Origin: Zoroaster sp. YZ-2022 | Lineage: Eukaryota > Echinodermata > Asteroidea > Forcipulatida > Zoroasteridae | Length of the DNA stretch: 64,000 nt | Assembly (NCBI GenBank): GCA_029582265.1 | Contig: CM055816.1 | Coordinates: forward strand, 39,068,466 to 39,132,465 | Direction: 5' to 3' | Shown here: in pieces, positions 12,170 through 22,779 of the stretch | Layout of the letters: each line of letters opens with the position of its first letter | Position numbering within the stretch: the stretch's first letter is position 1 | Notes under the pieces: model-generated | What the model was told of the DNA's origin: nothing | Seen by the model: the letters and a program-made list of their open reading frames with translations, nothing else | The model's database searches: none | Made by a program: the position numbers and the translations under genes

Positions 12170-12860
12170 TCATTAATTATGACGCAATTTAATCGTTTGT
12201 CAGCTGAGCGAATGTGTTATATGAATGACCTTAAATAGTGCGACGTGGTAATATCTTCAGTGCCGTGGTGACCAACCCACCAATCCGCCATAATGGTAAA
12301 CCATCGATTGATGATGATAAACAATGGTGTGAAATGTGTCACCTCTGGGGATGTGTGTATGGGTTGGATGCAAGTGAAAATCAGACAATGTGAAGAGAAT
12401 AGGCTATCGCGTTTAATAAAAATAAAAAACGCATTTTTCCTGTTGGTGATTTAGGGAAATTATAGTTTGGGCTCTTTTCAGAGAATGGACTATTCACTGG
12501 CGTCGCCAGAGTAACACCAACATATTTAAAAAAAAATTATTTTGTTGAGCAATGAATGGATTTATCAACAACAGAATTTACCCATCACCAACCCTTTCTG
12601 GCTGAAAAGTGGCGGCGGTGTGTCCCCCCACAGTTTCGGCGTGGGCAGATTACCAAAAACAAAACCAAAGAAAAAGCGTCACCGATGACCAGAAACCGGA
12701 GACTTAACTTACACAAAACGGTATGCCAGCTTTTGAACCGTAAGAAGCGAAATGCGCGTACTAATAAATGCATAATAAATGCATGCACGACTTACGAACA
12801 GAATATAATGACTCGTTACAGAACATAATAAAAGAAACGAACAATTAATTGCAAAATATA
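12170..12860. other. Intergenic DNA, no feature supported
   Basis: The DNA is AT-rich. The 90-codon frame at 12556-12828 and its antisense partner lack recognisable motifs and splice signals. Confidence 0.4.
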
Positions 12861-12861
12861 T

Positions 12862-13089
12862 ACTACTCAAAACAATTTAGGGAACACCGGAATAATCTCA
12901 GTTAAAGCAAGATCATTTATTTCAGATAAACACAATGTTTCACAGAATGGATGAGTTAACAAAGAATTTAGACATGTGTGGCAGATTGAACACGGCCATT
13001 GTGTCAATATTGCTGGTACATGACATCATTGCACATGGCCCAAACCTACTTGATGTTAAAAATTCGGTGTTCCCTAAATTGTTTATATA
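12862..13089. mobile_element. Tc1/mariner-type MITE, ends AAACAATTTAGGGAACACCG
   Basis: The left end ACTCAAAACAATTTAGGGAA and the right end TTCCCTAAATTGTTTATA are mirror images, extending through the word ACACCG/CGGTGT. The roughly 228-bp interior is non-coding. The tips resemble those of Tc1/mariner elements with TA targets. Confidence 0.65.
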
Positions 13090-13451
13090 TAACAAAAAAG
13101 TACGGGTAATTGTACAACATTTCGCTAAATTTATAATTATACTACAGAACAATGAACGAGAGGGCAAGCAGCTCGTTTAATATTTATACATGAGTAATTT
13201 ATTGAAATTCAAATCTTTCCGTTTTGATAATCATTAGCCTAATCATTTCACATGACACACATCATCCCGTTACAAGGGCTCATACTGCAGGGAATGGGGG
13301 GGGGGAGCGAGGGTTATACACCAACCCCAATAATTTAACTTATCGATTTTATCTATTCTCTGTACCTCTCAAAATAGTACAGAACATTTTTATATCTCGT
13401 CAAATTTTTCTTGTATACAATATGCCCCAGTGTGCATCACTGAGCATCTAC

Positions 13452-13749
13452 TACACTGTAAAAATGATGTTTAAAATTTAAACACATTTCTAAACACGTA
13501 ATTGTACCCACTTTCTTCATAATATGTTTAGCCTTGACATGTTTAGATTGTGTTTTCTCTGTGATGTGTGTTTGAATGCTATAAAAACCATATGTGTCAA
13601 AAAGCTTGTGACATGTACAGAGGATGGCCGTTTAGCATTTAAACGCATTCCTAAACGCGTTGTTTTTTTGCTAAACATATGGAAAAAAGTGGGTACAATT
13701 AAGTGTTTAGAAATGTCTTTAAATTCTAAAACACCATTTTTATAGTGTA
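13452..13749. mobile_element. 298-bp palindromic MITE with TACACTGTAAAAATG tips
   Basis: The tip TACACTGTAAAAATGATGTT is answered by AACACCATTTTTATAGTGTA. The arms continue with the words AAACACATTTCTAAACAC and GTGTTTAGAAATGTCTTT, with GTACCCACTTT/AAAGTGGGTAC further in. The tip sequence is close to that of the MITE at 193-395, so the two may share a transposase source. It is non-coding. Confidence 0.75.
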
Positions 13750-13910
13750 CCCAAACGCTTCCAGTCACTCCGGGGGCCCCAGTGGCAGGCCCTGGTCCCT
13801 GCGCCGTTTTGCCAATGGTTTCAACACCTCGAACCATTACAGTTGGGTTTCTATTTCCCAACATATTTTTTTTTACAACTGAATAAAAGCCATAAAAATG
13901 TACACCGAGA

Positions 13911-14293
13911 TAGGGGTGTGCGTTTTCGGATATTTGTGGATCCGGATACCCGAAATCAGGAAACCTCGGATACCGGATACCCGTTTTCATTTTTGTTGAA
14001 AACGTGCCTCCGATGGTGTACAAATACATGTACTGTAAATGGTAACAAATTGACATTTATAATACAGAGGATACCAGAGTATCTTTTCTTTATTGGAGTG
14101 TAATCTCTTGAATTTAAAGATAATTGTCTGTACAAGTGCATTGTTCAAGAGTCACAGATTTCTGTTCGCACCGCTCACATGTTAAGTCCGAATTTTAAAA
14201 AGTCGTTTACGGGTAATTGGAACCGAAAAATGGAACCGGGTAATGACCGTTTCGGTCGGGAATCCGGATACCCGGACACCCGGCACAGCCCTA
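13911..14293. mobile_element. hAT-type MITE with 8-bp target duplication CACCGAGA
   Basis: The ends TAGGGGTGTGC and GCACAGCCCTA are imperfect inverted repeats. They are flanked on both sides by the identical octamer CACCGAGA (13903-13910 and 14294-14301), the signature of hAT transposition. The subterminal region is rich in CGGATACCCG-like words. A longer relative in the opposite orientation is at 29200-29783. Confidence 0.85.
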
Positions 14294-14299
14294 CACCGA

Positions 14300-14725
14300 G
14301 AGGAAGAAAATACAACAAAATGTGGGTAGTCCTAGTCCTATCAGAAAGGTATTTAAATAAATACTTTTTGCATTATATTTATTTATTATTTATGTAAATG
14401 TAATTGTCTGCCTTAAATCAGCCCGAAGGCCATCAACTGCATACAGTTAAATAAATTAGCTTTTTATGGCGCGTCCTATATCATCTGTCACTGTCAATGT
14501 ATTGTTCTGTTTATATTGTTATTCTTTGTATGCATTGTAATGCCAAATAAATAATAATATAAATAATAGTAATTATAACTATCCCATAGCGTAGCAAAAC
14601 GAAACATGTTTGCCTTAGTGTTCAAGCGAGATTGAGTGAAGCCAACTCATCACGGTATAATTATAATGGAAAATAATAATTAGAAAATATGGTCATGCTT
14701 ATTGCTCGTGCTGCTTGGCATTCTA
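14300..14725. other. LINE-like 3' tail debris, otherwise empty
   Basis: Segment 14400-14580 resembles a LINE 3' UTR (CAGCCCGAAGGCCATC..., CATTGTAATGCCAAATAAAT and an AAT-rich tail) on the plus strand. No coding part remains. Confidence 0.4.
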
Positions 14726-14730
14726 TACAT

Positions 14731-14952
14731 AACAGCAAAAGAAACGTCACCCCCTAAATTTTGTTAAGTAATTATATTATTAAACATAATAAATATACAT
14801 TGTTGTGGGATGGTTGGCTGCCAGGTCAACCAAATTTGCCACATTGTGTTCGTGTTACACTCCATACTCATAATATTCTTCATTAAACAAATTACATTAA
14901 TTATAAAATGAAAATAATAAATATTTTTAGGGGTGACGTTTCTTTTGCTGTT
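14731..14952. mobile_element. MITE with AACAGCAAAAGAAACG tips
   Basis: The 222-bp unit starts AACAGCAAAAGAAACGTCAC and ends with the exact complement GTGACGTTTCTTTTGCTGTT. The complementarity continues a few bases outward (TATACAT/ATGTATA). The same tip sequence, AACAGCAAAAGAAACG, bounds the long palindrome at 19425-19748. The interior is AT-rich and non-coding. Confidence 0.85.
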
Positions 14953-15292
14953 ATGTATATATCAGCGATAACCTCACGGAGCATGTTGTTTTCCTCATGT
15001 AAAGAAAACCCCAATAAAACCTTGAAATTCCACGATACAATAACCTATACATACCGCGAAACCCGCTACTATTATAGGATTCTAGCCGGTCAATATTGTC
15101 ATGGGGACTAGCTCGGTGGTCGAGAGGTTAAGACGTCTGCACTTGTAAGCAAATCAAGAATAAGCGTAGGCACGGTGACTGAGTGCCAAAACGAGTTCCT
15201 TTTTTTTTGGAACTTCCAATGTAAATCTTTAAATTAAGTTTAAAGGTGCATCCAGTTCCTGGTTCCCGCAGTCCTCCATGGTAACCCCTCAC

Positions 15293-15525
15293 TCTAAAAA
15301 CTAAAGTGTTTCATCGACATTATAAGAGCTCAGTCAGTGATACCTCTTTAAAAAGTGAAATTCAACTCAAAGAAAGTGTTTCATTTATAATTTACATCTA
15401 ACTTAATTATAATTGTACATTCAACACTTTTGGAAAATTAGGTTCAACTTTATAAAGAGTTGTCACTTGTCACTTGCCGAACTCTTAAAAAAGGGTTGAT
15501 CATCACTCAAATTTTAGAGTTATAA
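15293..15525. mobile_element. Palindromic MITE, AACACTTT family, copy 2 (diverged)
   Basis: It carries CTCTAAAAACTAAAGTGTTTCA at the left and CCGAACTCTTAAAA with CAAATTTTAGAG at the right, the same order of words as the better-preserved copy at 48615-48849, with many substitutions. Confidence 0.6.
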
Positions 15526-15529
15526 CCGA

Positions 15530-16115
15530 ATGTTAAGAATAAGGAGAATAGATATAAAAAACTATAATATTTGTCTACTGACTATCCTGCACGGCTGGAG
15601 TTTAATTAACTCCAGTTTCAATGTATCTTTTGTATAAGAATCTTCCTTATGTGTATCATTGAATCGCAAATAAATTTGAAAAAGAGCTCCAACTACCAGC
15701 AGGCATCTGTTTTTAATTGAAACGGTAAAGTGTACTTTTAATTCCACAGACTAGTCGGCACTGAATTGTATACTGCCTTTCAATAATGGAACTATTATGA
15801 TATGATTACAGATAATTACTACAGGCCTGCTGGCATATTGCAAAAAATATGCGGGTGTTATAGCTTGTCACAGTCATAGGCTACCGGTATGTCACAATAA
15901 ACACCTTACAATAAGACACTCAATGACTCTGCGCACCAGCACACATCACACACATAACCGGCAACCATTTTGATTCAAACTTTCTACATGTCACATTTAT
16001 TAAGGATCCCTTTCAGTTATTTGTTCAGTGTAATTTTTTGGATTTCCCCAAAGGTTGATAGGTGCTTTAAAAATCAGTTTACATCATCAAGGTGCCGATT
16101 CCTGCACGACGTGGA
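15530..16115. other. Intergenic DNA, no feature supported
   Basis: No motif-bearing frame, splice pair or repeat structure was recognised. Confidence 0.4.
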
Positions 16116-16120
16116 GTGCC

Positions 16121-16465
16121 GTGGAGTGTCGTGGCCGAGCGGTCTAGCTTACCGGACTCAAGTTCTGGTGTTAGCAGCAGAATGTGGGTTCGAATCCCAG
16201 CCGTGACACTTGTGTCCTTGAGCAAGACACTTAACCATAATTGCTTCTCTCCACCCAGGGGTTAAATGGGTACCTGTGAGGGCAAAGTTGGTTGATTAGC
16301 CCTATATGCGCTGTAATGGCAGCAATTGAGCTGTATACTCCCCAGGGAGCTGAGATGGTTTCAGGAATGATTTATGAGCCTTATGAGCCTTATGAGCAGG
16401 GGTAATGATATAATGCGCCTTGAGCACCACTCAGTTGGTGGATACGTGCGCTATATAAGTCCACA

Positions 16466-16500
<35 letters not shown>
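16121..16500 (+). mobile_element. Full-length tRNA-Leu(CAA)-derived SINE
   Basis: The head GTCGTGGCCGAGCGGTCTAG matches the A-box half of tRNA-Leu. ACTCAAGTTCTGG places a CAA anticodon in the expected loop, and GTGGGTTCGAATCCC is a good B box. These are the internal Pol III promoter of a SINE. The body contains TTGTGTCCTTGAGCAAGACA and CCCAGGGAGCTGAGATGG. The tail has CGTGCGCTATATAAGTCCAC followed by (ATT)n, presumably shared with a partner LINE. There is no coding capacity. Confidence 0.92.
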
Positions 16501-16501
<1 letters not shown>

Positions 16502-16718
16502 TTGACTTAGACGAACTCAACGTAGCTGTACACTTAATATACTACAGAAACATAACACTGAATAGGCCTTTGTTTAACATTTTTGTTTCAGAAATATTCT
16601 GTAATCATTTTACCGTTGTCTACAACGGAATAATTATAATAAAGGTAGTGTATACTTATTGACATTCTCAAAAAGCATAATGTTCACAGTGTAACATAAA
16701 ATGGAGTCAACATGGCAT

Positions 16719-17560
16719 GGAATCGGATTGTTACTGCACTCGGTGACTGCAAATAATACCCCGCATGATAAGGTCATATTACCGTTGCTGCTGCATAAAT
16801 GAGCCGGTAATTTTCAGTCACTGTGTTCATCTTAAACTAGCACACAGATTACAATTTGCATGCCCTGTTGAAAGTCTGCACTGATCGTGACGATATTGCC
16901 CCTTTAAGTTGATGATGCTATCAAACATCCCTTGAAAATTTTGTCAGATGTGCTTAACGAAGCGTCAAATGTTATTCCCAAAATTATGCTTGGTGGCTAA
17001 ATTGATGACGGACTGTACTAAATTTCCACGTTATAATCAATACGAAGTTCATGTTTGCTATACAAATTTATGAATGCTTCTTTCTCTATAAAGGGATAAT
17101 ATCGTCATGAGCAGAGCAGACTTTTAACAGGGCATGGAATCGGTGTCCTAGTTTAAGATGAACACAGTGACTGAAAATTACTGGCTCATTTATGCCGCAG
17201 CAACGGTAATATGACGTTATCATGCGGGGATATTATTTTCAATCACTGAGTTATACACTCACTGGCCAAAAGTATTGCAACATGCTCAAAATAGCACTTT
17301 ACAAGTAACAGGTGAGATGATCATTTAATCCGATTTCATCGATCGTGTATTACATAATTTCCGAGCAAGAACAGTAAAAAAGAACATTGACTTCAAAACA
17401 CAGGCACTTTCAAGAAGTCTTAAGTAGTGTAAATAAAATAAAATAAATTATTGTAACACAGTTCTCCAAACTGAACTTTGGTGTGAATTTCAATGTTGCA
17501 ATACTTATGGCCAGTGAGTGTATTAATAGGAGCACTCTGATTCCATGCCCTGTTGATCGT
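16719..17560. mobile_element. Foldback element interrupted by a Tc1-type MITE
   Basis: Segment 16735-16910 (TGCCCTGTTGAAAGTCTGCA..., CAGTCACTGTGTTCATCTTA) is repeated as its reverse complement at 17085-17250, giving two arms of about 165 bp around a 170-bp AT-rich spacer. The right arm is split at 17254-17522 by a MITE and continues at 17523-17550. A single-arm relative is at 23420-23610. Confidence 0.75.
17254..17522. mobile_element. Tc1-type MITE with TACACTCACTGGCCAAAAG ends
   Basis: The 30-bp ends TACACTCACTGGCCAAAAGT and ACTTATGGCCAGTGAGTGTA are nearly perfect inverted repeats beginning and ending in TA. The element is 269 bp and non-coding, and it sits within the right arm of the foldback element. 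It is therefore younger than that element. Confidence 0.88.
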
Positions 17561-17670
17561 GCCGATAGAGTCCCTTTAACGATGTTTACCAATGTATAAA
17601 TCCAAGGCTATGATATCTGGATTTGTTTCGTACAAATTTGATTAACCCTAAAGCTTCCCAAATCCTCCAA

Positions 17671-17961
17671 AATCCTCTTTGCCAAAGTGAAGGATTTTGA
17701 AGGGTTGAGGTTACATGCTATATGCTCTTTGCCAAAGTGAAGGATTTTGAAGGACTGAGGTTACATGCTACATCCTCTTTGCTAAAGTGAAGGATTTTGA
17801 AAGACTGAGGTTACATGCTACATCCTCTTTGCTAAAGTGAAGGATTTTGAAGGACTGAGGTTACATGCTACATCCTCTTTGCTAAAGTTAAGGATTTTGA
17901 AGGACTGAGGTTACATGCTATATGCTCTTTGCTAAAGTGAAGGATTTTGGAGGATTGAGGT
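17671..17961 (+). repeat. 50-bp tandem repeat, six copies
   Basis: Units start at 17671, 17721, 17771, 17821, 17871 and 17921, exactly 50 bp apart, each reading TCCTCTTTGCTAAAGTGAAG plus GATTTTGAAGGACTGAGG with few differences. No open frame runs through the array because 50 is not a multiple of three. Confidence 0.95.
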
Positions 17962-18279
17962 TATTAGGCATACTTGCCTTTCCATGGTAAGCAAATGGGC
18001 CTAGGGAGTTAGGGTTAATAAAGTGTGATGGCAACAGTCGACTACATTTGAGCAGAATTGTCGAACACAACGTTTCTCAGAAACATATAATAAACCAAAG
18101 ATTAATAAAACTCAGAGTTTAGCTCGTAAACAAAATACAATTGATCGTTACTGTCGATAAAAATGTTTTGTCAGGTGCATATAATAAAGTTGTTTAAAAA
18201 TGACAACCAGATTATATTCAACGAAACAATTTTAATGGAAAAACTATTAAATTTGGGGGAATATTTGATTCACATAAAA

Positions 18280-19350
18280 GACTCACACATGAATCCTGTA
18301 ACACTCATATATGAATCATATAAAACTCACATACGTATCATAAAAGATGTATACATACATCATATTAGACTCATAGATAAATCATATATGAATCATATAA
18401 GACTCATATAAAAATCATATAAGACGCATTTATCATCATAATATATTACACCGATAACAATCACACGGTTCGTAAACAAGTCATACAGACTCGTATAACA
18501 AACCTATAAGACTCCTATAACAATCATATATGACTAATATAACAATCATATGACTCATATAACAATCATATATGACTCATAGAACAATCATTTATGACTC
18601 ATATAACAATCATATATGACTCATAGAACAATCATTTATGACTCACAGAACAATCCTATATGATTCATATAACAATCCTATATGACTTTAAATACTCATA
18701 TAAGAGTAGACTTCTATAACAATTTTAAGACTCATATAACAAACCTATATGACTCATATAACAAACCTATATGACTCATATAACAATCATATATGACTCA
18801 TATAACAATCCTATACCACTCATAAAACAAACCTATAAGACTCATAGGGGCCTAGCAACAATCCTATATGACTCATATAACAAACCTATATTACTCATAT
18901 AACAATCCTATACCACTCATAAAACAAACCTATAAGACTCATAGGGGCCTAGTAACAATCCTATATGACTCCTATAACAATCCTATATGCCCCATAGAAC
19001 AAACCTACAAGACTCATATAACGATCATATATGACTCATATAACAATTTTATAATAATCTTATATAACTCATAGGCCTATATCATAATTATGACTCATAT
19101 AACAGTCCTATATGACTCAAATAATCCTATATGACTCATATAAACATCCCATAAGACTCCTATAACAATCTTATTAGACTCATAACAATCCCATGACTCA
19201 TTTAACGACCCTATAATATTCATATATCAATCCTATAAGACTCATATATCAATCCTATAAGACTCATATATCAATCCTATAAGACACTATGACGATCACA
19301 ATTATAAGACGCGTAACAATCCTATAGGGCCCATATCAATCTTATAATCC
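18280..19350 (+). repeat. 22-bp minisatellite, ATAACAATCCTATATGACTCAT
   Basis: About 1.1 kb is built from degenerate copies of a unit containing ACTCATATAACAATC and CTATATG. There are runs of clean 22-bp units between about 18480 and 19140, decaying at both ends. Some higher-order repetition is visible: the ACTCATAGGGGCCTAG word recurs at about 18839 and 18936. Frames at 18163-18411 and 18868-19074 are translations of the repeat and not genes. Confidence 0.92.
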
Positions 19351-19424
19351 TCATAAAACAACGACCATGTAAAACAGCAATAAGCCAATTTATGTACCCT
19401 GTTTAAATATATTGTAATATACTG

Positions 19425-19748
19425 AACAGCAAAAGAAACGCAAGTCCGAGGACAGCAAAAGAAACGCAAGTCCGAGGTCTTGTCAAGTTTTCAAACAGAA
19501 GACAAACCATTTTGATTCTAATCACTCATTTAATGAAAAATGCTTTCAATTTGTGAGCTGAAAGTGACTGTTGAATGTGAAAATCTTACAATGCAATTTC
19601 AACAGTCACTTTCAGCTCACAAATTGAAAGCATTTTTCATTAAATGAGTGATTAGAAACAAAATGGTTTGTCTTCTGTTTGAAAACTTGACAAGACCTCG
19701 GACTTGCGTTTCTTTTGCTGTCCTCGGACTTGCGTTTCTTTTGCTGTT
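19425..19748. mobile_element. Near-perfect 324-bp palindrome (foldback MITE)
   Basis: Arms 19425-19575 and 19598-19748 are reverse complements with about one mismatch in 151 bp, around a 22-bp loop. The outer tip is itself doubled: CAGCAAAAGAAACGCAAGTC plus CGAGG occurs twice in tandem on each arm. Outer flanks TACTG/GAGTA are also partly complementary. The tip AACAGCAAAAGAAACG is shared with the MITE at 14731-14952. The arm identity implies a recent insertion or arm homogenisation. Confidence 0.93.
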
Positions 19749-19759
19749 GAGTATACATG

Positions 19760-20800
19760 AAGAAATAAATACAGGGACATAGTAATCAAGCAGAATTTGT
19801 CTTTGTTACAAAGATACACTTTCATTTAGCCAATTATCCACTAAAAGCGCATGCTGCTTTTGATTTTCTACAAGGCCTTATTATACCTTAATTAAACCAT
19901 ACAACCAGATTTGTGATTAAACCTACGGGTGGCCATCAATCATTAATTTAACGCAGCTCGGTTCAAGGCTTTCTCATAAATTTGCACAAAACATCTGGCA
20001 AGTTCTGCCGATGACAGAAGATATAGCTTCAATGTAGGCAGCACGTTCCAATGGATACATTCAAACGACATTGTGTTGTCGATAGTTGAGATAAACAATG
20101 TTACCAATGGTGTACATGTCACTTTATTAAATGGGAGGTACAACTTTCGGGTTTTATTTTCCTCAAATGAACGAATTATCTAAAAACGAGTAAAAACGAG
20201 CTCGAACGAGTATCAATCAACCATAAAAAATGATTATTTCTGAAGTTTTATGTCGAATTTACAGAAAGCTGTAAATAACGTAGCAGTTTTTCGTCTTTTC
20301 TCAAAAAACGTGAGCGTGTACCGAATATTTTATGACATTATTTCTTGACATCTAGAGGGTTTAAAATTAACAGTTGTTTCCAAACTTCAAGTGGCAATTT
20401 GACAGGTTAGTTCATGTACGTTTATCTCAATCCTCAAGTTTGAATATAACATAGGCCAACGACTTTTTACTGAAAGTGTACACCGGCTGTTATTATACAG
20501 AGTACGCATCAGCATAAAATGCAAACTACGGAGTCCCCCCTCCTCCCCCTCCCCCCCCCCCCCCCACATACGCACACATAAATCAGTGACTGATATTATT
20601 AGATGTCTGTGAATTATAAGAGGTGTATATCACAGCAGAACATGTGTCTGAACTCGTCTGCCGGCTCCTGAGAGAGGCGTGCACATCAGAGGACATGTCT
20701 GTAGCCTCAAAACGGGCAATACCTTACGCTCGGTAAAGGAATAACATAAGTATCTAGGGAATAGGACACGTGAAGAACATTATAGAATGATACACTGTCA
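19760..20800. other. Intergenic DNA, possibly intronic to the exon at 20809-20944
   Basis: It contains a C-rich run (about 20535-20570) and no supported gene. If the minus-strand exon at 20809-20944 is real, this stretch lies downstream of its donor and would be intron. Confidence 0.35.
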
Positions 20801-20808
20801 GAGCTTAC

Positions 20809-20944
20809 CTTATATGCATGCGGTTGCCATTCCTGTCGATGACGAGTTCATTCACTATATCCTCAACAGACAAAACAACCCCGTCCAGTTCCCGTACCCA
20901 AGGCTGTTGCAATATTGAGATATCCAGGTGTATAATAGATCTAC
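20809..20944 (-). CDS. Internal exon of an unidentified host gene
   Basis: On the minus strand a pyrimidine-rich acceptor, CTCTCTCTTTTCAG, precedes a 136-bp segment that ends in ATAAG|GTAAGC, a strong donor. Only one frame is open across the whole segment. With two leading bases belonging to a split codon it encodes about 44 residues containing RSIIHLDISILQQPWVREL and SVEDIVNELVIDRNGNRMHI. The codon composition looks like real coding DNA, with balanced third positions, unlike the AT-rich surroundings. The peptide has no motif I can assign. No adjoining exon of the same gene could be identified within the window, so the introns would be long. This is the best candidate for a functional host exon here. 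Confidence 0.55.
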
Positions 20945-21413
20945 CTGAAAAGAGAGAGAGATGCCTTTAGAGGTAACCAGTGATGCGGCAGCGCTACGGG
21001 TATCCAGTCATACTTGATATTAATCCAGTTCGCAGCAGACAGATGAATCACTCGCATTATATACAATACGACGTGCAGTACATAGCGCGCGCAATTGGCA
21101 TGCTACCGTGCACGTGGTGGTAAAATAACACGGGCCGAACGTTGGCGAGTAAACTTGTTTGAGTCTTCCTTGTGTTTTGCCTCGCTTACAAATCTTATAA
21201 CCCTTAGAATAGCGGTATCGATAAACTGGTTTTTCTGATGGGCCCATGTTATTAAAAAAATCTAATACATAAATATGTCCAAGTCAATTTCTTATCATTG
21301 TTATAAAGTATGGAGGCAATTAAACATAATTATTTTAAAAATGGTGTACTATGGTGTTACTCATAGTCGCTTCCGTTTCTCAGTTTGTTAAAGAGAAGGT
21401 ACAACATTGGTAA

Positions 21414-22770
21414 TTACCAGAGTATCAGATTAAATAATTATTATCTGAAAATGGATGTACATTCAATCATCCTTATAAATTATTTCTTCTGGAGCCCTTT
21501 TCATCTTTTGAAGAAAACAGTAATTGTCATGTCGATAGAAGTTACCGTCTGTCAAACATTAACAAACATGTAACAGTCGTCGTTCACTTAAAACGTGTGA
21601 GCATTAATTATGATGAAACTTTCACAGATAGTAGTTTCACGAGTTTTTTTCTTTAAAACTAGAGGGTTCATATGAGTATACGTTACCATTATACAAATGT
21701 TATACTTTCCCTTTAATCAAAAAGAGTGTTTTTTTTATAATCTGGGGTGGATGATGAAAACAACAGCTGACAAACTAATTAAAGCTGAGCGAAAATGAAC
21801 GGAGAAAATCGATCACCAGTTTGGTTGAAATTTGACTGTTAAGTTATAGGTCATATTGATTGCATTTCATGATGTCACACAATCCGCTCCGTGCACATCG
21901 AGATAGCTAGGCAAGTCCAAGACGAAACATATAGTGATTGCTCACGTGGTTTCTGTATATCGATGACACCATCCGCGTTCTTACCAGAGTATCATATTAA
22001 ATAATTATTATCTGAAAATGGATGTACATCCAATCATCCTTATAAATTATTTCTTCTTGAGCCCTTTTCATCTTTTGAAGAAAACAGAAATTGTCATGTC
22101 GATAGAGGTTACCGTCTGTCAAACATTAACAAACATGTAACAGTCGTCGTTCACTTAAAACGTGTGAGCATTAATTATGATGAAACTTTCACAGATATTA
22201 GTTTCACGAGTTTTTTTCTTTAAAATTAGAGGGTTCATGTGAATATACGTTACCATTATACAAATGTTATACTTTCCCTTTAATCAAAAAGAGTGTTGTT
22301 TATAATCTGGGCTGGATGATGAAAACAACAGCTGACAAACTGTAAAGCTGAGCGAAAATAAACGGAGAAAATCGATCACCAGTTTGGTTGAAATTTGACT
22401 CATTAATTTTGATCTTATTAAGAATAATCAATGTTTTTAAATAGATTTAGTCCTGGGAATTTGTTGTTGTTGTTGCTGTTGTTGTTGTTGTTGTTGCTGA
22501 TGTTGTTGCTGTTGTTGCTGATTGGTTACTTCAAACAAATACGCAAACAAAAATAATTAATATTTAAATTTTGTCTGTGGACGCGGGGTTACAATGTCTA
22601 AGCTATAGGTCATTATTGATTGCATTTCATGATGTCACACAATCCGCTCCGTGCACATCGAGATAGCTAGGCAAGTCCAAGACGAAACATATAGTGATTG
22701 CTCACGTGGTTTCTGTATATCGATGATACCATCCGCGTTCTTACCAGAGTATCAGATTAAATAGATTTAG
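21414..22770. repeat. Tandem duplication, two full units and a third partial
   Basis: The word TTACCAGAGTATCA begins units at 21414, 21981 and 22741. Units 1 and 2 are 567 and 760 bp, share more than 90 percent of the bases I compared, and contain the same blocks (CTGTCAAACATTAACAAACA, ACAATCCGCTCCGTGCACAT). Unit 2 is longer because it holds a TTG microsatellite (22463-22520) and flanking DNA between the repeated blocks. A further partial copy with its own TTG run lies at 24185-24425. Confidence 0.85.
22463..22520 (+). repeat. (TTG)n microsatellite
   Basis: Interrupted TTG/CTG triplets. An equivalent longer run is at 24185-24255, next to the same flanking sequence (GATTGGTTACTTCAAACAAA), so the microsatellite is part of the repeated unit. 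Confidence 0.9.
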
Positions 22771-22779
22771 TCCTGGGAA

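Noticed and set aside
13517..14056. Minus-strand frame of 179 codons
   Set aside because: It crosses a palindromic MITE and a hAT MITE and has no domain.
15112..15180. tRNA-Leu/Ser-like sequence (CTCGGTGGTCGAGAGGTTAA)
   Set aside because: The A-box half looks good but no B box follows at the right distance, so it is at most a decayed tRNA-derived fragment.
17671..17961. CRISPR-like array
   Set aside because: The 50-bp units are contiguous tandem repeats without unique spacers, and the genome is eukaryotic.
18163..19074. Repeat protein encoded by the 22-bp minisatellite
   Set aside because: The 22-bp unit is not a multiple of three, so frames are short and shift from unit to unit.
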